Assembly: GCA_023392995.1 (NCBI GenBank)
Contig: JAEWMZ010000395.1
Coordinates: 1-5,068, forward strand
Direction: 5' to 3'
DNA from: Bacillota bacterium
GTDB taxonomy: Bacteria > Bacillota > Clostridia > Lachnospirales > Lachnospiraceae
DNA: 5,068 nucleotides
Shown here in pieces: positions 1-5,068 of this stretch. The notes below the pieces were generated by a model. It had not been told where the DNA came from. It did no database searches and saw only the letters and a program-made list of their open reading frames with translations. The first letter of the stretch is position 1; each line of letters begins with the position of its first letter. The translations under genes were made by a program, and so were the position numbers.

Positions 1-390
1 CAGGTGACCAGCTATGTTGTTTTACCGGATGAACAGGGGCTGCTGGAACAGGAGATGTTACGTCTGGCGGATGGAGGGCATTGCGAGCTGATTCTTACCA
101 CCGGAGGAACCGGTTTTTCTCCAAGAGATGTAACCCCGGAGGCCACTAGACGGGTCATTGAGCGAGAGGTACCGGGAATCTCCGAGGCAATCCGGGCTTA
201 TAGCATGAGTATTACAAAACGGGCGATGCTTGGAAGAGGAATCAGCGGAATCCGAAAGCAAACCTTAATCATCAATCTGCCGGGAAGTCCCAAGGCGGTA
301 AGAGAGAGTCTGGAATATATCATAGGTGAATTGGAGCATGGTCTTCGTATTCTTTGTGAATTGACAGGAGAATGCGCCAGAAAGGACTAG
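1..390 (+). CDS. MogA/MoaB-family molybdopterin biosynthesis protein, 3' part (5' end outside window)
   Basis: The reading frame is open from the first base (a CAG codon precedes the first possible GTG start at 4), so the gene begins upstream and only about 129 C-terminal residues are present; family members are usually about 160-170 residues. Counting from the GTG codon at 4, the MPT-binding signature TTGGTGFSPRDVTPEAT lies at residues 32-48, followed by VPGISEAIR (56-64) and NLPGSPKAVRES (91-102), all typical of the MoCF-binding fold. MogA adenylylates molybdopterin before molybdate insertion, and MoaB proteins do the same job in many bacteria. The fragment does not separate MogA from MoaB, nor exclude an upstream fusion such as MoaC-MoaB. 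It ends 7 nt before an XdhC-family maturation gene, so it probably supplies cofactor for the hydroxylase served by this cluster. Family assignment is secure; the exact subfamily is not. Confidence 0.9.
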   Translation, partial: QVTSYVVLPDEQGLLEQEMLRLADGGHCELILTTGGTGFSPRDVTPEATRRVIEREVPGISEAIRAYSMSITKRAMLGRGISGIRKQTLIINLPGSPKAVRESLEYIIGELEHGLRILCELTGECARKD

Positions 391-397
391 GGTCGTT

Positions 398-1417
398 ATG
401 AATATTTATCAGGAAATTATATCTGGTCTGGAGCAGAATCAAGCTCTGATCCTTCAGACAAAGCTAAAAGGGAAGGAAGGCTTGATCCTAAATAACCTGG
501 AGCGTTCTGTTCGAATGGAACAGGAGGAGTTAATTCCGGAGAAGCCAACCTATGAAATTACGGATACAGAGGTTCATATTCTCCAGGAGCCTTTTTACCC
601 GAAAGAGCGGCTAATTGTACTAGGTGGAGGTCACATTGCCCTCCCACTGGTAGAATTTGCAGCAAAAACAGGCTTTTCGGTTGTTGTCGCAGATGACAGA
701 CCTTCCTTTGCAAATAAAGCAAGGTTTCCGCTTGCAAGTCAGGTGCTTTGTGAGAGCTTTGAGCGGGTATTTGATCGGCTTCGGGTCACCCAGCGGGATT
801 ATATTGTTATCATAACCAGGGGGCATCGCCACGATACCGAGTGTCTCAGGCAGTTGATGATAGGAAAGGAACCAACTTATGTAGGAATGATTGGTTCAAG
901 ACGGCGGGTAAGCGCCGTGAAGGAGTTATTGGTGGAAGAAGGCTATGAGGAAGAACGCTTGAACCGGGTCTGTACGCCGATCGGACTCCCCATCGGAGCC
1001 GTTACACCACAGGAAATTGCGATCTCAATCCTGGCGGAGCTTATTAGCCGGAAGCGGTTGGGAAGTGGAGCAGTAGGACCCGTAAATGCCTCGGATATTG
1101 ATCATGAGGTGCTAAACTTTCTAGCCCGGAATATGCAGGAACCCAAATGTATCATTACCGTAATGTCCTCTAAGGGTTCTGTACCCAGGGGTGCAGGGGC
1201 GAAAATGCTAGTTTTTTCAAATGGTACAATTCTTGGCAGTATTGGCGGAGGCTGCAGCGAAGCCGCTGTGATGCGGGATGCGCTTGCCTTAATTGGAAGC
1301 CGCAGGTATCAGATTCAGACCATCGATATGACAGGAGAAGTGGCGGAATCTGAGGGTATGGTATGTGGCGGAACCATGGAGGTATTACTGGAGGATTCCT
1401 GGGAGGAGGCAGAGTGA
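398..1417 (+). CDS. xdhC: XdhC/CoxI-family molybdenum hydroxylase maturation factor, reversed domain order
   Basis: This 339-residue cytoplasmic protein belongs to the XdhC/CoxI family, whose members bind molybdenum cofactor, help its sulfuration and deliver it to xanthine dehydrogenase-type enzymes. Both family domains are visible but in the reverse of the usual order. The Rossmann-like XdhC domain comes first: RLIVLGGGHIALPLVEFAA at 71-89, ADDR at 98-101, YVGMIGSRRR at 161-170 and PIGLPIGAVTPQEIAISILAE at about 194-214. The CoxI half follows: SSKGSVPRGAGAKMLV at about 257-272, GSIGGGCSEAAV at 280-291 and MVCGGTMEVLLE at 321-332. The N-terminal 28 residues resemble the beginning of a CoxI domain, so the protein may carry a remnant of a second copy. 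The ATG at 398 has only a weak ribosome site (AAAGGA at 381-386 or AGGG at 389-392), which suggests coupling to the preceding gene. The stop codon overlaps the next start (TGATG). E. coli YqeB holds the comparable position in its cluster. Confidence 0.9.
   Translation: MNIYQEIISGLEQNQALILQTKLKGKEGLILNNLERSVRMEQEELIPEKPTYEITDTEVHILQEPFYPKERLIVLGGGHIALPLVEFAAKTGFSVVVADDRPSFANKARFPLASQVLCESFERVFDRLRVTQRDYIVIITRGHRHDTECLRQLMIGKEPTYVGMIGSRRRVSAVKELLVEEGYEEERLNRVCTPIGLPIGAVTPQEIAISILAELISRKRLGSGAVGPVNASDIDHEVLNFLARNMQEPKCIITVMSSKGSVPRGAGAKMLVFSNGTILGSIGGGCSEAAVMRDALALIGSRRYQIQTIDMTGEVAESEGMVCGGTMEVLLEDSWEEAE
1404..1409 (+). promoter_or_regulatory. Ribosome binding site for mocA
   Basis: A perfect AGGAGG lies inside the end of xdhC, 7 nt before the ATG at 1417. 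It decides that start over the upstream in-frame ATG at 1363, and with the TGATG overlap it points to translational coupling. Confidence 0.8.
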
Positions 1418-2010
1418 TGGAAGTCGAGGCAGTTATTCTGGCAGGCGGTTATTCCAGTAGGGCAGGAGCCTTTAAAATGGAGCTGAAGCTGGAGGGAAAA
1501 GCAATCCTTCAGCATGTGATTGAGGTGTTTCTGCCGCTTTGCAACCGGATTATTGTGGTCAGTGGCTATCAGCAGGAACGTGTTGAAGCTTTAACAAAGG
1601 AGTATGGCGGGAAGGTTGAGCTTATATATAATAAGGACTACGACAAAGGAATGTTTTCCTCGGTAAAAGCCGGAATCAGACAGGTAAGAAGTGCTAGATT
1701 TTTTCTGACTCCGGGAGATTATCCTCTCATAACGCCCCATATATGCCAAAGGCTGCTGGAGCATGGCGAAGATTTTGTAAAGCCCAGTTATCAAAAGAAA
1801 GGTGGGCACCCAATTCTATTACCTTTTTCCTGTATTGACGAAATATTAAGGGAAGATGATGCATCCAATCTGAAGAATTATTTGAAGCAGAAAAAGGTGC
1901 ATTATATCGAGGTAGAAGAGGAAGGAATTCTAATCGATGTGGATACAAGAGAAGATCTAAGGAAAGCAGAAGTATGGTTGAAGCAATTAAAAATAGGATT
2001 GGAGGAATGA
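1417..2010 (+). CDS. mocA: MocA/YgfJ-like molybdenum cofactor nucleotidyltransferase
   Basis: This 197-residue protein is a nucleotidyltransferase of the MobA/MocA group, close to the usual MocA length of about 190-200. MocA attaches CMP from CTP to Mo-molybdopterin, giving the dinucleotide cofactor used by xanthine dehydrogenase-type hydroxylases. Visible motifs are the NTP loop LAGGYSSRAGAFK (8-20), NKDYDKGMFSSVKAGI (72-87), the metal-binding region PGDYPLI (99-105), GGHPILLP (129-136) and the C-terminal IDVDTREDL (173-181). The pattern agrees with E. coli YgfJ/MocA as I recall it, including the SSVKA and DVDT segments. The ATG at 1417 is chosen because AGGAGG (1404-1409) lies 7 nt upstream and the NTP loop then falls at the expected distance; it overlaps the preceding stop by 1 nt. 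A longer start at 1363 would add 18 unrelated residues inside the xdhC gene. CTP rather than GTP specificity is inferred from family and context. Confidence 0.88.
   Translation: MEVEAVILAGGYSSRAGAFKMELKLEGKAILQHVIEVFLPLCNRIIVVSGYQQERVEALTKEYGGKVELIYNKDYDKGMFSSVKAGIRQVRSARFFLTPGDYPLITPHICQRLLEHGEDFVKPSYQKKGGHPILLPFSCIDEILREDDASNLKNYLKQKKVHYIEVEEEGILIDVDTREDLRKAEVWLKQLKIGLEE
2001..2005 (+). promoter_or_regulatory. Ribosome binding site for hyuA
   Basis: GGAGG lies in the last codons of mocA, 8 nt before the hyuA ATG at 2014. Only 3 nt separate the mocA stop from this start, so the two genes are almost certainly on one transcript. Confidence 0.75.
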
Positions 2011-2013
2011 CGC

Positions 2014-3357
2014 ATGGATTTTGGAATTCTAAATGGCAGAGTTTATTTAAACGGCGAATTTATTTTTGCAAATCTCTATTGCAAGAACAGAAAAATAGAT
2101 ACAATCACCGCCTCCTTTCTGCCTTGCGAGAAGGAATATGATGCAGACGGAAAATTGGTATTGCCCGGATTTATCGACCCACATGTACACTTTCAGCTAT
2201 CCGTAGGGGCCAATACCTCTAAGGACGATTTTTACCTGGGTTCTGTGAAAGGGGCTCTGGGAGGTATTACAACCTACATCGATTTTTTAGATCCGGTAAA
2301 GAGTACCCAGGAGCTGGAGGCAGCCTTTGCCAAGCGTCTGGAGCTGGCCTCTGTCAGTGCGACAGATTACAGCTTTCACACAACGATTGCAAATCCCACG
2401 GATGAACCGGAAAAGCTGCTAAGAGCCGGAAGAGAGCTGGGAATGCCTTCCCTTAAGCTTTTTACCACCTATTCCAGCTCTGGCCGCAGAACCTATGACG
2501 GGTATATTGATAGGCTGCTGGAGTGCTCTAGGGAGCTGGAGAGCAGAATTGTAATCCATGCGGAAAATGATGATCTGGTTTCTGTGGCAGCGGATATTTT
2601 AGTAAAAGAGCATGAGGCCTCCCGCCCGGTCATCAGTGAACGGAGTGAAGTAATCAAGCTGGCGGAGCTGGCAAAGGAGCGGGATGGATTGTTATATATC
2701 GTTCATATCAGTGCCGGAAGTACAGTGGAGGCTCTGGTACAGCATTATTCCCCGGAATTGAAAAATGGAACGATCCTGCTGGAAAGCTGCCCTCACTATT
2801 TCCTGAAAACCAGTGATTGTTATTTGCAGGAGGATGGATACCGTTATACCATGACACCACCTCTCAGGGGAAAGTCAGAGCAGAAGCTCTTAAGGGACTA
2901 CATAGATAGTATTAATGTCATTGGAACCGATCATTGTCCTTTTGATGCTGATCTAAAAAATGCACGTTATACCAGTCAAATTCCTATGGGGGTTGGAGGT
3001 ATTGAATATTCCTTTGCCAACATGTTTACAGAGTTCGGAGCCGCCATTCTTCCTAAGTATACCCAGGCGCCTGCAATGGCCTATGGCTTATATCCCCAGA
3101 AGGGTACCCTTTTACCCGGAGCAGATGCAGACATTGTGATCTATGACGACAGGGTAAGCACCTTGATTACAGAAGAGGATTCTATTTACCAGGGTAGACA
3201 GTTGAAGGGAAGGGTGGAGCAGGTATTCCTGGGCGGTAATCTGATCGTGGAGAAGGGTTGTTACATGGGCGAACAATTTCCCCGGGTAGCTAATTCACAG
3301 GGAAAACATCCAAAAGGAGCTGGTGTTTTTCGAAGGAGAGAGCTGAAGCTTTCATAA
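2014..3357 (+). CDS. hyuA: HyuA/dihydropyrimidinase-type cyclic amidohydrolase
   Basis: This 447-residue cytoplasmic protein of the amidohydrolase superfamily should hydrolyse a cyclic amide or ureide bond (hydantoin or dihydropyrimidine-like ring). All binuclear metal ligands of the hydantoinase/dihydropyrimidinase family are present: H57 and H59 in DPHVHF, the lysine expected to be carbamylated (K148 in SLKLF), H182 in IHAEND, H231 in VHISAGS and D306 in GTDHCPF. Substrate-loop segments ESCPHYFLK (257-265) and TMTPPLRGK (279-287) are also typical. The C-terminal sheet region includes LLPGADADIVIYD (366-378), and the tail GVFRRR (437-442) resembles that of E. coli HyuA (YgeZ). The segment before GLYPQKG (358-364) is several residues shorter than in E. 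coli HyuA. The start at 2014 has GGAGG at 2001-2005, 8 nt upstream, and lies 3 nt after the mocA stop. The neighbours favour a role in purine or ureide catabolism; the true substrate is unknown. Confidence 0.9.
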   Translation: MDFGILNGRVYLNGEFIFANLYCKNRKIDTITASFLPCEKEYDADGKLVLPGFIDPHVHFQLSVGANTSKDDFYLGSVKGALGGITTYIDFLDPVKSTQELEAAFAKRLELASVSATDYSFHTTIANPTDEPEKLLRAGRELGMPSLKLFTTYSSSGRRTYDGYIDRLLECSRELESRIVIHAENDDLVSVAADILVKEHEASRPVISERSEVIKLAELAKERDGLLYIVHISAGSTVEALVQHYSPELKNGTILLESCPHYFLKTSDCYLQEDGYRYTMTPPLRGKSEQKLLRDYIDSINVIGTDHCPFDADLKNARYTSQIPMGVGGIEYSFANMFTEFGAAILPKYTQAPAMAYGLYPQKGTLLPGADADIVIYDDRVSTLITEEDSIYQGRQLKGRVEQVFLGGNLIVEKGCYMGEQFPRVANSQGKHPKGAGVFRRRELKLS

Positions 3358-3404
3358 TCTGATATTTGTAACTGTGAAATATTGTTGATCAAATGTTCCA
3401 CGCT

Positions 3405-3432
3405 GATTCCGCAAAAGGTTCGTACTGGAATC
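3405..3432. repeat. Inverted repeat in the hyuA-ssnA gap
   Basis: GATTCC at 3405-3410 is the exact reverse complement of GGAATC at 3427-3432, with 16 nt between them. No T-run follows, so it is not a standard intrinsic terminator. It could be an operator half-site pair or an mRNA hairpin, but a 6-bp match in a 152-nt gap is easily due to chance. The same gap holds an ATATTT/AAATAT pair (3362-3367 and 3377-3382) and the palindrome TTGATCAA (3385-3392). No -35/-10 pair of good quality was found. Confidence 0.25.
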
Positions 3433-3494
3433 CAAAACAATGATATGGAAAATTGCCATAAAGTAGGAGTTACACATTGATCGAAAGAAATCAT

Positions 3495-3501
3495 AAGGAG
3501 G
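3495..3501 (+). promoter_or_regulatory. Ribosome binding site deciding the ssnA start
   Basis: AAGGAGG is near-perfect and 8 nt before the ATG at 3510. It falls inside the longer reading frame opened by the TTG at 3477, which argues that the extra 11 residues are not translated. Confidence 0.85.
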
Positions 3502-3509
3502 AGATAGTC

Positions 3510-4841
3510 ATGCTGCTGATCGGTAACGGAACCGTGGTAACCAGAGATGAAGAGAATACGTTTATTCCCCAGGGTGCAGTTTGCATCGAAGACGAGTGTA
3601 TCTGTGCTGTAGGAGACTTTGAGGAGTTAAAGCACAGTTATCCGGAGGCAGAGTTTATTGACGCCCATGGCGGTCTGATCCTGCCGGGGTTTATTAATAC
3701 CCATCATCATATTTACAGTGCCTTTGCCAGAGGATTAGCTATTCCCGGAAATAATCCTGCGAATTTTCTTGAGATACTTGAGGGAACCTGGTGGAAGCTG
3801 GATCGTAAGCTATCCTTAAAGCAGGTAGAATTAAGCGCAAAGATAACTTATTTGGATTGTATCAAAAATGGTGTGACCACCGTGTTTGATCATCATGCCA
3901 GCTTCGGTAATATCGAAGGAAGCTTGTTCTTGATAGCAGAGGCGGCGAAAGAGCTGGGTGTGCGAACTTGTCTATCCTATGAAATATCTGACCGGGACGG
4001 TAAGGATAAAATGAAAGACGCTGTAAAAGAGAATATGGATTTTCTGGATTATTGCAGGAAAGATACCTCCGGGATGCTTTCGAGTATGATTGGGATGCAT
4101 GCGTCCTTTACCTTAAGTGATGAGACCCTTAATTATTGTACAGAGCAAAATGACGGCCAGACCGGCTTTCATATCCATGTGGCGGAAGGCAGCAGCGACG
4201 CCGCTCATTGCAGGGAAAACTATCATTCCACCGTCGTAGAGCGTCTGTTAAAGCATCATATTCTTGGAAGTAAGTCCATTGCTGCCCACTGTGTTCATAT
4301 AGAGGAGCAGGACATGGAGCTTTTAAGAGACAGCAATACCCAGGTGGTACATAACCCGGAATCCAATATGGGGAATGCCGTAGGTTGTCCGAAGGTACTA
4401 ACGTTCCTGGAGAAAGGAATTCTGGTGGGGCTGGGAACGGACGGCTATACCAGTGATATGCTGGAGTCCATGAAGGTGGCGAATCTGCTTCACAAGCATG
4501 AAAGCAGGAATCCTTCCGCTGCTTGGGGCGAGGTTCCAGCGATGCTGTTTGAAAATAACCGGAGGATAGCCAAACAGCAGTTCGGGCGAGAGCTGGGAGT
4601 ACTGAAAAAAGGAGCCTGTGGGGATGTTATCATAATGGACTACCATCCCTTTACCCCCATGAAGCAAAGCAATATCAATAGTCACCTTCTGTTTGGTATG
4701 AGCGGAAAGGACACGGTTACTACCGTAATTAACGGAAAAGTTCTGATGAAGGATCGAGAAATTCTCCCTGTACAAGAAGAACTATTCCAGCTTAGCAAAA
4801 AAGAAGCTGAGCTTTTGTGGAAGAACCTGGGATGTGTCTAA
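3510..4841 (+). CDS. ssnA: SsnA-type aminohydrolase (putative deaminase)
   Basis: This 443-residue protein matches E. coli SsnA in length (about 442) and in landmarks such as WWKLDR (94-99), FDHHAS (126-131), HNPESNM (281-287) and GLGTDG (307-312). It belongs to the amidohydrolase superfamily, in the chlorohydrolase/guanine deaminase-like group with a single catalytic metal. Expected ligands and catalytic residues are intact: H65 and H67 in NTHHHIYS, H223 and E226 in HIHVAE, H260 in AAHCVH and D311 in GTDG. It should therefore be an active hydrolase, most likely a deaminase acting on a purine or a related heterocycle, although no substrate can be read from sequence. The ATG at 3510 is chosen over an in-frame TTG at 3477 because AAGGAGG (3495-3501) lies 8 nt upstream of it and the protein then begins with the usual LLIGNGTVV strand. 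It follows hyuA after a 152-nt gap, so it may be transcribed partly on its own. Confidence 0.93.
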   Translation: MLLIGNGTVVTRDEENTFIPQGAVCIEDECICAVGDFEELKHSYPEAEFIDAHGGLILPGFINTHHHIYSAFARGLAIPGNNPANFLEILEGTWWKLDRKLSLKQVELSAKITYLDCIKNGVTTVFDHHASFGNIEGSLFLIAEAAKELGVRTCLSYEISDRDGKDKMKDAVKENMDFLDYCRKDTSGMLSSMIGMHASFTLSDETLNYCTEQNDGQTGFHIHVAEGSSDAAHCRENYHSTVVERLLKHHILGSKSIAAHCVHIEEQDMELLRDSNTQVVHNPESNMGNAVGCPKVLTFLEKGILVGLGTDGYTSDMLESMKVANLLHKHESRNPSAAWGEVPAMLFENNRRIAKQQFGRELGVLKKGACGDVIIMDYHPFTPMKQSNINSHLLFGMSGKDTVTTVINGKVLMKDREILPVQEELFQLSKKEAELLWKNLGCV

Positions 4842-4855
4842 ACGATCCGTTTGTC

Positions 4856-4940
4856 CGGCTGGATGCTCTGCTTTGTAAGAGAGTGTTCAGACCGAAGCAA
4901 TCAATGAGCAGATACACACGGGCAATTAATATACCAGCCG
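4856..4940 (+). promoter_or_regulatory. Possible folded leader RNA upstream of ygfK
   Basis: Within the 126-nt ssnA-ygfK gap three nested pairings can be drawn. The outer stem pairs CGGCTGG (4856-4862) with CCAGCCG (4934-4940). A middle stem pairs TGCTC (4864-4868) with GAGCA (4906-4910). An inner stem pairs TGCTTTG (4869-4875) with CGAAGCA (4893-4899), including one G-U. The inner and middle stems are directly adjacent on the 5' side. It resembles no riboswitch class I can name, and there is no T-run terminator. A single 7-bp match in a gap this size is not surprising by chance, so this is a candidate only. Confidence 0.25.
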
Positions 4941-4957
4941 TCATAAAACGGTAACTT

Positions 4958-4962
4958 GGAGG
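4958..4962 (+). promoter_or_regulatory. Ribosome binding site for ygfK
   Basis: GGAGG lies 5 nt before the ATG at 4968, a slightly short but workable spacing. It immediately follows the small CCGT/ACGG inverted repeat at 4938-4951, which could partly affect access to it. Confidence 0.7.
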
Positions 4963-4967
4963 ATGGA

Positions 4968-5068
4968 ATGAGCGATCAAATGAGGCCGATGCCCTTTCTA
5001 GATTTATTGGGACAGGCAATGACAGAATATAAACAGAAAGGAAGTATGTTCTATGTACCGCTTGCAGG
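4968..5068 (+). CDS. ygfK: YgfK-type putative selenate reductase subunit, N-terminal fragment
   Basis: Only the first 33 codons and two bases are in the window; the frame is open to the end. The visible start, MSDQMRPMPFLDLLGQAM followed by TEYKQKGSMFYVPLA, closely resembles the beginning of E. coli YgfK (MRPIPFEELL, then an EY..Q..S.F pattern), as I recall that sequence. Full-length YgfK is a roughly 1000-residue flavin and Fe-S protein related to the small subunit of glutamate synthase, called a putative selenate reductase subunit, and found beside ssnA in selenium-dependent molybdenum hydroxylase clusters. The ATG at 4968 has GGAGG (4958-4962) 5 nt upstream; another ATG at 4963 is in a different frame and stops after one further codon. 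None of the cofactor-binding domains can be seen here, so the call rests on this short N terminus plus the ssnA-ygfK gene order. Confidence 0.8.
   Translation, partial: MSDQMRPMPFLDLLGQAMTEYKQKGSMFYVPLA

Noticed and set aside
1363..1416. Longer mocA start adding 18 residues
   Set aside because: The extension overlaps the end of xdhC, reads as a glycine-rich shadow, and pushes the NTP loop away from the N terminus; AGGAGG favours 1417.
1415..1417. UGA at the end of xdhC as a selenocysteine codon, considered because the cluster type is selenium-linked
   Set aside because: Read-through gives no family-like sequence and meets a stop within a few dozen codons, while the next gene starts on the overlapping ATG. 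The UGA ending mocA at 2008-2010 is likewise followed at once by hyuA.
3393..3443. Short open frame of 16 codons in the hyuA-ssnA gap
   Set aside because: It has no ribosome binding site, no recognisable sequence, and a length expected by chance.
3477..3509. Longer ssnA start at the TTG codon, adding 11 residues
   Set aside because: The near-perfect AAGGAGG lies inside this extension and is correctly placed for the ATG at 3510, and the shorter protein matches the usual SsnA length and N-terminal strand.
3358..3509. Purine-type riboswitch ahead of ssnA
   Set aside because: The conserved three-way junction core of the purine aptamer is not visible, nor is a terminator or anti-terminator with a T-run.
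4398..4775. 125-residue open frame on the minus strand
   Set aside because: It lies entirely within ssnA, has no recognisable motif, and the opposite frame carries intact catalytic residues. The other minus-strand open frames are likewise shadows.
4938..4951. CCGT/ACGG hairpin as a terminator after ssnA
   Set aside because: The stem is only 4 bp and is followed by a ribosome binding site rather than a T-run.

Overview
This window looks like chromosomal DNA from an anaerobic Firmicute, probably a clostridium of the Lachnospiraceae type. The case rests on strong AGGAGG-type ribosome binding sites, moderate GC content, tight same-strand gene packing and clostridial-looking protein sequences. 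All six genes lie on the + strand, and the first and last run off the window.

The order is: a MogA/MoaB-family molybdopterin gene (3' part only, 1-390); an XdhC/CoxI-family molybdenum-hydroxylase maturation factor (398-1417); a MocA-type molybdenum cofactor nucleotidyltransferase (1417-2010); a HyuA/dihydropyrimidinase-type cyclic amidohydrolase (2014-3357); a 152-nt gap; an SsnA-type aminohydrolase (3510-4841); a 126-nt gap; and the first 33 codons of a YgfK-type putative selenate reductase/Fe-S flavoprotein subunit (4968 to the window end). The first four genes are packed with 7-nt, -1-nt and 3-nt junctions and look translationally coupled. The last two each sit behind a longer leader with no obvious terminator.

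The gene set matches the selenium-dependent molybdenum hydroxylase region of E. coli (yqeB, ygfJ/mocA, hyuA, ssnA, ygfK) and the related clusters of gut anaerobes that break down purines and urate. The three left-hand genes would build, mature and insert a dinucleotide form of molybdenum cofactor into a xanthine dehydrogenase/purine hydroxylase-like enzyme encoded outside the window. HyuA and SsnA are hydrolases for ring opening and deamination of nitrogen heterocycles. YgfK is a predicted redox partner. The system is therefore recognisable rather than wholly new, but the exact substrates of HyuA, SsnA and YgfK cannot be told from sequence. The two less ordinary features are the reversed domain order in the XdhC protein and a possible folded leader in front of ygfK. 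No RNA gene, mobile element, CRISPR array or convincing promoter was seen.
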